This document shows, piece after piece, positions 25,752 through 31,010 of a stretch of DNA of 64,000 nucleotides. Under the pieces are notes generated by a model. The model saw only the letters and a list, made by a program, of their open reading frames with translations. It ran no database searches and was not told the DNA's origin. How positions within the stretch are numbered: position 1 is the stretch's first letter; each line of letters starts with the position of its first letter. The stretch covers positions 124,001 through 188,000 of the forward strand of contig JAHHHK010000002.1 in NCBI GenBank assembly GCA_019359395.1. Direction: 5' to 3'. The stretch comes from Komarekiella atlantica HA4396-MV6. GTDB taxonomy: Bacteria; Cyanobacteriota; Cyanobacteriia; Cyanobacteriales; Nostocaceae. A program made the position numbers and the translations under genes.

Positions 25752-25967
25752 ATGTCTGACAACATTAAGCCCGTAGAACTATCTACTGAAGAACTCGACA
25801 CCGTTGCTGGTGGTTTAATCGACATTACTCAAATTGCTGCTGTCAGAACTAATTTTGAGGTAGTTGGTTCCGATAGCGTTGCTGGTAAAGGTTTAGCTGG
25901 TACAAGTGGTCTCGCTATTAATGATGAGACCGATTCAATTGCTGCCAGACGCGACTTCGTTAATTAG
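25752..25967 (+). CDS. Double-glycine peptide precursor, tandem copy 1 (type A core, short leader)
   Basis: A 71-residue secreted-peptide precursor. The 21-residue leader ends in ELSTEELDTVAGG, the pattern found before the cleavage site of Nif11/NHLP-like and other cyanobacterial bacteriocin precursors; a C39 peptidase should cut after GG. The leader's beginning (MSDNIKPV) differs from the other copies and is three residues shorter. The 50-residue core starts LIDITQIAAVRTNFEVV, has no cysteine, and ends AARRDFVN. It has a good ribosome site (AAGGAG). As the promoter-proximal and most divergent copy it may be the parental gene. No modifying enzyme is linked; activity is unknown. Confidence 0.82.
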   Translation: MSDNIKPVELSTEELDTVAGGLIDITQIAAVRTNFEVVGSDSVAGKGLAGTSGLAINDETDSIAARRDFVN

Positions 25968-26028
25968 TAGTTAATTCAACTCTAATCTATCATCACTTAA
26001 CCACATTACAAATTCAGGAGAAAATATC

Positions 26029-26253
26029 ATGTCTGAAATCAACAAGTCCGAACAAGCTCAAGAACTATCTACTGAAGACCTCGACACCGTTGCTGGTGGT
26101 TTAATCGACGTTACCCAAATTGCTGCTGTCAGAACTAATTTTGAGGTAGTTGGTTCCGATGCCGTTGCTGGTAAAGGTTTAGCTGGTACAAGTGGTCTTG
26201 CTATTAATGATGAGACCGATTCAATTGCTGCTAGACGCGACTTCGTTAATTAG
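26029..26253 (+). CDS. Double-glycine peptide precursor, tandem copy 2 (type A core)
   Basis: 74 residues: a 24-residue acidic leader (MSEINKSEQAQ, then ELSTEDLDTVAGG) and a 50-residue core identical to copy 1 except V for I at core position 4 and A for S in GSDAV. Type A is defined by VVGSDAVAGKGLAGTSGLAI. Its ribosome site is CAGGAG. It is cysteine-free with a charged end (DETDS, AARRDFVN) and a glycine-rich middle. It shares the predicted fate of its neighbours: C39 cleavage after GG and export by the transporters at 31011 and 33392. Whether it kills, signals or builds a surface structure cannot be told from sequence. Confidence 0.82.
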   Translation: MSEINKSEQAQELSTEDLDTVAGGLIDVTQIAAVRTNFEVVGSDAVAGKGLAGTSGLAINDETDSIAARRDFVN

Positions 26254-26314
26254 TAGTTAATTTAACTCTAATCTATCATCACTTAACCACATTACTAACT
26301 AAAGAGAAAACATC

Positions 26315-26539
26315 ATGTCTGAAATCAACAAGTCCGAACAAGCTCAAGAACTATCTACTGAAGAACTCGACACCGTTGCTGGTGGTTTAATCGACGTTAC
26401 CCAAATTGCTGCTGTCAGAACCAATTTTGAGGTAGTTGATTCCAATGCTGTTGCTGGTAAAGGTTTCGCTGCTACAGGCGGTTTCGCTATTAATGATGAA
26501 AGCGATTCACTTGCTGCCAGACGCGACTTTGTTAAGTAG
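26315..26539 (+). CDS. Double-glycine peptide precursor, tandem copy 3 (type B core)
   Basis: 74 residues with the same leader but a type B core: the first 17 core residues are unchanged, then VVDSNAVAGKGFAATGGFAI replaces the type A middle, and the end reads DESDSLAARRDFVK. The exchanges (G/D, D/N, L/F twice, G/A, S/G, T/S, N/K) all lie in the second two-thirds of the core. The spacer before this copy differs from the others: the ribosome site is reduced to AAAGAG instead of AGGAG, so this copy may be translated less. Predicted export is as for the other copies. Confidence 0.82.
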   Translation: MSEINKSEQAQELSTEELDTVAGGLIDVTQIAAVRTNFEVVDSNAVAGKGFAATGGFAINDESDSLAARRDFVK

Positions 26540-26600
26540 TAGTTAATTCAACTCTAATCTATCATCACTTAACCACATTACAAATTCAGGAGAAAATATC

Positions 26601-26825
26601 ATGTCTGAAATCAACAAATCTGAACAAGCTCAAGAACTATCTACTGAAGAACTCGACACCGTTGCTGGTGGTTTAATCGACGTTACCCAAATTGCTGCTG
26701 TCAGAACCAATTTTGAGGTAGTTGATTCCAATGCTGTTGCTGGTAAAGGTTTCGCTGCTACAGGCGGTTTCGCTATTAATGATGAAAGCGATTCAATTGC
26801 TGCTAGACGCGACTTTGTTAAGTAG
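26601..26825 (+). CDS. Double-glycine peptide precursor, tandem copy 4 (type B core)
   Basis: 74 residues, differing from copy 3 in one residue (I for L in DSIAARRDFVK). It has a strong CAGGAG ribosome site. Copies 3 and 4 share silent positions as well, so they come from a recent duplication. The type B core has two additional aromatic residues (GKGFAATGGFA) compared with type A and an acidic Asp where type A has Gly. It is cysteine-free. It belongs to the same predicted transcript as copies 1-3. Confidence 0.82.
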   Translation: MSEINKSEQAQELSTEELDTVAGGLIDVTQIAAVRTNFEVVDSNAVAGKGFAATGGFAINDESDSIAARRDFVK

Positions 26826-26886
26826 TAGTTAATTCAACTCTAATCTATCATCACTTAACCACATTACAAATTCAGGAGAAAATATC

Positions 26887-27111
26887 ATGTCTGAAATCAA
26901 CAAGTCCGAACAAGCTCAAGAACTATCTACTGAAGACCTCGACACCGTTGCTGGTGGTTTAATCGACGTTACCCAAATTGCTGCTGTCAGAACTAATTTT
27001 GAGGTAGTTGGTTCCGATGCCGTTGCTGGTAAAGGTTTAGCTGGTACAAGTGGTCTTGCTATTAATGATGAGACCGATTCAATTGCTGCTAGACGCGACT
27101 TCGTTAGTTAA
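26887..27111 (+). CDS. Double-glycine peptide precursor, tandem copy 5 (type A core)
   Basis: 74 residues, the same protein as copy 2 except for the last residue (FVS instead of FVN). The return to the type A core after two type B copies argues for copying between array members rather than simple stepwise duplication. The conserved spacer stops right after this gene; a G-tract/C-tract hairpin at 27174-27222 follows. Leader and GG site are intact. Confidence 0.82.
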   Translation: MSEINKSEQAQELSTEDLDTVAGGLIDVTQIAAVRTNFEVVGSDAVAGKGLAGTSGLAINDETDSIAARRDFVS

Positions 27112-27173
27112 TGCTACCACTAAGAATCTAGGGTGAGATTGCTCAAAAACGCTAGATTCAACTAGCCCCAATG

Positions 27174-27222
27174 AAAGGGGGGCTTCACTAACAAAACATA
27201 CATTTCTACCTGACCCCCCTTT
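27174..27222 (+). terminator. Terminator or attenuator after the tandem array
   Basis: AAAGGGGGG (27174-27182) and CCCCCCTTT (27214-27222) form a 9-bp stem with a 31-base loop, and the right arm ends in TTTT. It lies between copy 5 and the next precursor, so it could make the short array transcript more abundant than the export genes. Confidence 0.6.
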
Positions 27223-27264
27223 TATGCAAATTACAACTCCCATACATTCTACAAAGGAGTTTTT

Positions 27265-27573
27265 ATGTCAAGTGACGAAATGACTCCAAGCGATAATAGC
27301 GAGTTCAGCGAATTATCTGATCAGGAGTTAGATGAGGTAGCAGGAGGATTGAATCTAGGTATTTCAATTGCTAAGTTCAGTCAGACGAACTTATCGTTTA
27401 ATCAGGTAAGCCAACACGGTTTAGGGTGTGGTTCTACTACGACTTCTTTTGAGATGCAGAATATCGAATCTGCTGCCTTTCAAATCTTAGTTACAGATGC
27501 AACTACTGAGGATCTGCAAATTCTCGGTGAGTTGTTTGGGGATGCCTCTGCAATCATCGAAGGTTCTCCATAA
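27265..27573 (+). CDS. Divergent double-glycine peptide precursor, 102 aa
   Basis: The leader ends ELSDQELDEVAGG with GG at residues 27-28, close to that of the tandem array. The 74-residue core is different: LNLGISIAKFSQTNLSFNQV, then a Gly/Ser/Thr-rich HGLGCGSTTTSFEMQ with the single cysteine, then an acidic helical end. This kind of core (LNLG...KF.Q.NL...) recalls peptides labelled CTB-family bacteriocins in cyanobacteria; the name is from memory. A good ribosome site (AAAGGAG) precedes ATG 27265. It lies between the array and the exporter genes on the same strand, so it probably uses the same exporter. Confidence 0.8.
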   Translation: MSSDEMTPSDNSEFSELSDQELDEVAGGLNLGISIAKFSQTNLSFNQVSQHGLGCGSTTTSFEMQNIESAAFQILVTDATTEDLQILGELFGDASAIIEGSP

Positions 27574-27725
27574 ATGGAATTCCCCACATCATCTCACATC
27601 AATAAAATTGCAGTTGGGTGAGTGCTCAACTGCTTTTTGAAATTGTTTTCGTCTGATTGATAATCGCACTTTCATGAAATTAACTAATTTACTAACAAAT
27701 GAAATGACAAGGAGGAAAAAATGTA

Positions 27726-27932
27726 ATGAAAAACGAAAAGCAAAATGAATCACAAGAATTATCGGTTCAAGAACTCGCAAGTATTTCGGGTGGCATTGCC
27801 GAAGGTGAGCCTTATCCAAGTGAGTATCCTATAGACGATAAATATAACAATTTGTCTGAAGAGATCGCAAAACGCATCAAGGATAAAAATATTCCTTATT
27901 GGAATGACAAGTACAGCGACTCATCAAGCTAG
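27726..27932 (+). CDS. Divergent double-glycine peptide precursor, 68 aa
   Basis: The leader is MKNEKQNESQELSVQELASI followed by SGG (GG at 22-23). The 45-residue core (IAEGEPYPSEYPIDDKYNNL onwards) is rich in Pro, Tyr, Asp and Lys and shares nothing with the other cores; no cysteine. Just upstream the AAGGAGG ribosome site is followed by an ATG directly closed by TAA (27721-27726), and the real start overlaps this mini-frame as ATGTAATGA. That may tune translation. It is the last precursor before the transporter genes. Function unknown. Confidence 0.75.
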   Translation: MKNEKQNESQELSVQELASISGGIAEGEPYPSEYPIDDKYNNLSEEIAKRIKDKNIPYWNDKYSDSSS

Positions 27933-27954
27933 TCAATACGCAATGGGGAGATTA

Positions 27955-28135
27955 AATCAGTGAACAGTAAACAGTAAACAGTAAACAGGTGGGGGATTTA
28001 AAGCTGCCAGATAGCGCTTGCTACTAATTGGCTTTGGGTTATTAGTTTTCAGTTGGAAGTGAGCGCCCCTTTAGTGGTCTCCTTAAACCCAATTATGTTT
28101 ACTGTTTACCGTTTACTGATTACTGTTAAGGATTG
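27955..28135. repeat. Heptamer tandem repeats in inverted arrangement
   Basis: Direct repeats of AACAGTA (27961-27986) are answered about 110 bases later by the complementary series TTTACTGTTTACCGTTTACTG (about 28095-28130). The two arrays can pair into a long stem. This is the style of short tandem repeats known from filamentous cyanobacteria. Confidence 0.75.
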
Positions 28136-28149
28136 CAACAAATCCTTTG

Positions 28150-28178
28150 GTAGAGACGTTGCAATGCAATGTCTCTAC
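28150..28178. repeat. Palindromic repeat GTAGAGACGTTGC, copy 2
   Basis: GTAGAGACGTTGC and GCAATGTCTCTAC form a stem with one mismatch. It is the same element as at 23279-23309 and 51658-51686; copies 2 and 3 share the following ATGGTCT as well. Further repeats based on TTACGAATTACG follow at about 28213-28248. Confidence 0.75.
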
Positions 28179-28301
28179 ATGGTCTATCTGTCACATTCTT
28201 TTTTTAAATTGGTATTACGAATTACGTTAGCGTAGCTCATTACGAATTAGTATGTTTCTCCCCATTTCTCTCCCGTTAGCAGAACACAAGGAAGTTAAAT
28301 T

Positions 28302-29399
28302 ATGACAGAAGTTCTATTGAAGGAACTGACAAATAGCGATATTGACTGGATCTTGGCAACGGGTCAAAGAGAAGAAGTTACTGCTGGCACGATCCTCATC
28401 CGCCAAGGAGCACCTGTTGATGCACTCTACATTCTGCTAGATGGCGCATTGACTGTTTCTGTGGCTCAGGCTGACGATAATCCGATTGGTCGTGCGTTTG
28501 CTGCTCTCGAAGGTGGCGAACTGTCAGGACGGGAGATCGCAAGACTCACAAATGGTGAGGTGGTGGGAGAAGTGCCCTTTTTAGCATCCTACCAGTCTTC
28601 TACTACGGTCAAGGCAATCAGAAAGTCGCTTGTCTTGATGATTCCTCAGCAGCAGTTAAGCAAAAAAATGCAAGAAGATGTCACATTTGCTGCTCATCTT
28701 TATCGCGCGATCGCAGTTTTGCTTGCTCACAGATTAGAGCAAATTGTTAACCAAATTGGACAAAGCACGATTGTGCTTTTTCAGCCGCAAATTCGAGAGA
28801 TTTTATTTACGTTTGCAGAATTGAACGATAGTGATATCGGTTGGATGATTGCTGCCGGGAATGCTATCAGAATTCCTGCGGGAGCGGTGTTGTTTCATGC
28901 TGGCAGACCCGTTGACGCTCTCTATATTTTATTGGATGGGAAGATGGTGGCTTCGAGCGCTGAGGATATGAACAATCCTTTGACGCGTGCCTTTTCAAAT
29001 TTGGAACAGACGGATCGTATAGAACGAGAGTTTGCTAAATTATCGCGGGGTGACATAGTTGGTGAAACACCATTTGTGGAAGCGAGTCCACCTGCAATGA
29101 CGATTCGGGCGGTTGAAGATGCGATCGTCCTATCGATTCCCCGGTGGCGACTAGCGGCCAAATTGCTGCATGATGTTGGGTTTGCTGCCCGATTCTATCG
29201 AGTGTTAGCAATTTTGTTAACAGACAAACAGCAAGCAATAATTAATCAGTTGGGTTACGGCAGAATTACGTATAGCTCAGGTCAATCTTTAGATGAACGC
29301 TTGACGTATGAAGATGAACTGAGTTCTGGCTTTTTGGCTCAAGTGACGCTGGCGGGTACGCGATTTGACTGGATGCTCAAACAGATTCGCGGTAGTTGA
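28302..29399 (+). CDS. Tandem cyclic-nucleotide-binding-like domain protein of the export cluster
   Basis: 365 residues made of two copies of one unit (about 1-165 and 168-330). Each has a cNMP-like barrel (PVDALYILLDG in both), a shared insertion (NP-x-x-RAF-x-x-LE ... RE-x-AKL type) and a second part with GE(V/I)VGE-x-PF. In cAMP receptors an Arg after that GE helix holds the phosphate; here the aligned positions are Ser and Pro, so normal cAMP binding is unlikely. The ribosome site AAGGAA is good. It sits directly before the HlyD and ABC genes, and a cNMP-like domain also begins the ABC protein at 33392, so it is probably an accessory part of the exporter. There is no DNA-binding domain. 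Confidence 0.85.
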   Translation: MTEVLLKELTNSDIDWILATGQREEVTAGTILIRQGAPVDALYILLDGALTVSVAQADDNPIGRAFAALEGGELSGREIARLTNGEVVGEVPFLASYQSSTTVKAIRKSLVLMIPQQQLSKKMQEDVTFAAHLYRAIAVLLAHRLEQIVNQIGQSTIVLFQPQIREILFTFAELNDSDIGWMIAAGNAIRIPAGAVLFHAGRPVDALYILLDGKMVASSAEDMNNPLTRAFSNLEQTDRIEREFAKLSRGDIVGETPFVEASPPAMTIRAVEDAIVLSIPRWRLAAKLLHDVGFAARFYRVLAILLTDKQQAIINQLGYGRITYSSGQSLDERLTYEDELSSGFLAQVTLAGTRFDWMLKQIRGS

Positions 29400-29565
29400 A
29401 GATGGGGCATTGGGAATTGGGCATTTGTCATTGGGCATTGATTATTTATTCACCTAATCCCCAGTCCCCAATCCCCATTGCCCCTTATCCCCAAAGGGGG
29501 CCCCGAGTTCCCCAGTCCCCAGCCGCTATTTTTATGCAAATTTCTATAACTTGAATGGAGTCAGT
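29400..29565. repeat. G-rich/C-rich heptamer arrays in inverted order
   Basis: TTGGGCATTGGG-type repeats (about 29405-29440) are followed by the complementary CCCCAGTCCCCAATCCCC series (29460-29520). The same kind of structure ends the hybrid kinase gene at 46650-46903. It may form a strong stem between the cNMP-like gene and the HlyD gene. Confidence 0.7.
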
Positions 29566-31008
29566 ATGGTTACGACCAACAAAAACAACTTATTCCGAAA
29601 AGAAGCACTTGATCGTTTATCTTCGCCGGAGCGACTCGATCAACTGATGCAGGTGGTTCAGCCGCAGAAGTGGATTCCGTTGGCTGCGATGGGATCTTTG
29701 ATTGCTGTTGGACTTGCGTGGAGTGTTTTTGGTCGCATTCCCATTACCATTGCTGGGCAAGGTGTGGTGGTTTATCCTAGCAAGGTTACGGCGTTTCAAT
29801 CTCCTAGTTCGGGTCAGGTTCTCATCGTTTATGTTCGTCCGGGCGATCGCGTCAAGAAAGGGCAGGTACTCGCAACGATTGACCAAACTGAACTTCAAGA
29901 AAATTTGAAACTGGCGCGGATTAAGCTTGTTCAACTTCAAGAACAAGACCGCGATGCCAATTCACTACGACTTCAGCGAACGGTTTTAGATAAAGGTGCG
30001 ATTCAACAACAACGTCTGGCGCTCCAGCAAACTTTAAAGACAACCCAATCGGTGACGCCAATTCTTAGAGATAAAGGACTAAAGTCTATTCAACAAGAGC
30101 GTCAAACCTTACAGGAACAGTTGCAGACGACGCGGGATCTAGTGCCCACTTTCAAAGATCGATTTGAACTTCGTCAGCAGTTACGCCGAGAGGGAGCTGT
30201 TTCGAGTGATACTGTCCTTCAGGCGCAACAGGAATTTCTGAACAGCAAAAGCAGAATCAACGAAATCGAATCGCAACTTAAACAACTTGATGTCAAAGAA
30301 GCGGATGCAGAACGACAATTCTTAGCAAATTTAAATGCAACCAAAGAACTGCAAGCTCAGTTAGCAACACTAGATACTAAATTAGCTAGTCAAGCAGAAC
30401 AAGATTTAGGTATTTCTACTAATCGGAAAAAAGAAATTCAAGAGACAGAGCGAGCGATCGCTCAATTAGAATCACAATTAAAAGGAAAAAATCAGGTTAC
30501 TAGCAATTTCAATGGACGGGTTTTAGAAGTTTCTGCTGTGCCTGGACAAACGCTAGAAGAAGGCGCTCGCATTGGCACAATCGAAGCTCAAGACTCAGCC
30601 AATAAGTTGGTCGCTGTGGCATTCTTCCCGGTGAGCGAAGGTAAAAAGATTCAAAAGGGCATGGAGTTGCAAGTTACTCCTTCTACTGTTAAAAGAGAAC
30701 GCTTTGGGGGCATTGTCGCCAAGGTAACAAATGTGTCTGCATTCCCGGTAACACAAGAGGGTGCATCAAGCGTTGTGGGCGGTCTGGAAGTTTTGCAAGG
30801 GTTAACCACAGAAGGGCCACAAATTCAAGTTTTTGCTGAACTCCAGCCAGACGCCTCGACTAAAAGCCGTTTTAAGTGGTCGTCATCTAAGGGGCCAGAA
30901 ACCGAAGTTACCTCTGGAACCACTACCTCAGTGCGCGTCAAAGTCGATGAACAATCTCCGATTTCCTTTGTGTTTCCAATTTTGCGATCGTGGAGTGGAA
31001 TGTATTAA
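29566..31008 (+). CDS. HlyD-family adaptor of NHLM/NHLP-type bacteriocin export
   Basis: A 480-residue adaptor. ATG 29566 (MVTTNKNNLFRKEALDRLSS) is preferred over TTG 29551 because TGGAG stands 6-10 bases before it. The N-terminal segment EALDRLSSPERLDQLMQVV is the typical opening of NHLM-system secretion proteins. One membrane helix follows (PLAAMGSLIAVGLAWSVFG), then a lipoyl half (PSSGQVLIVYVRPGDRVKKG), a long coiled coil (about 110-320), the other lipoyl half (FNGRVLEVSAVPGQTLEEG) and a beta-barrel end. Its stop is 2 bases from the next start codon, so it is co-translated with the peptidase-ABC protein. Confidence 0.92.
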   Translation: MVTTNKNNLFRKEALDRLSSPERLDQLMQVVQPQKWIPLAAMGSLIAVGLAWSVFGRIPITIAGQGVVVYPSKVTAFQSPSSGQVLIVYVRPGDRVKKGQVLATIDQTELQENLKLARIKLVQLQEQDRDANSLRLQRTVLDKGAIQQQRLALQQTLKTTQSVTPILRDKGLKSIQQERQTLQEQLQTTRDLVPTFKDRFELRQQLRREGAVSSDTVLQAQQEFLNSKSRINEIESQLKQLDVKEADAERQFLANLNATKELQAQLATLDTKLASQAEQDLGISTNRKKEIQETERAIAQLESQLKGKNQVTSNFNGRVLEVSAVPGQTLEEGARIGTIEAQDSANKLVAVAFFPVSEGKKIQKGMELQVTPSTVKRERFGGIVAKVTNVSAFPVTQEGASSVVGGLEVLQGLTTEGPQIQVFAELQPDASTKSRFKWSSSKGPETEVTSGTTTSVRVKVDEQSPISFVFPILRSWSGMY

Positions 31009-31010
31009 TT

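Larger units (their letters stand above)
25752..27111 (+). repeat. Five tandem peptide genes; 286-bp period over the last four
   Basis: Start codons at 26029, 26315, 26601 and 26887 are exactly 286 bases apart: a 225-base gene plus a 61-base spacer. The first copy (25752) is 9 bases shorter in its leader. Spacers are nearly identical (all contain AATCTATCATCACTTAACC). The order of core types is A, A, B, B, A, as expected from unequal crossing-over or gene conversion. Confidence 0.95.

Noticed and set aside
25752-27111. Lanthipeptide or cyanobactin precursors
   Set aside because: The cores contain no cysteine, there are no cyanobactin protease recognition sequences, and no LanM, PatA/PatG-like or YcaO gene lies in the window.
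27959-27986. CRISPR-like short regular repeats
   Set aside because: Repeats are 7 bases in direct tandem without spacers; no cas gene or 25-40 base repeats with unique spacers occur in the window.
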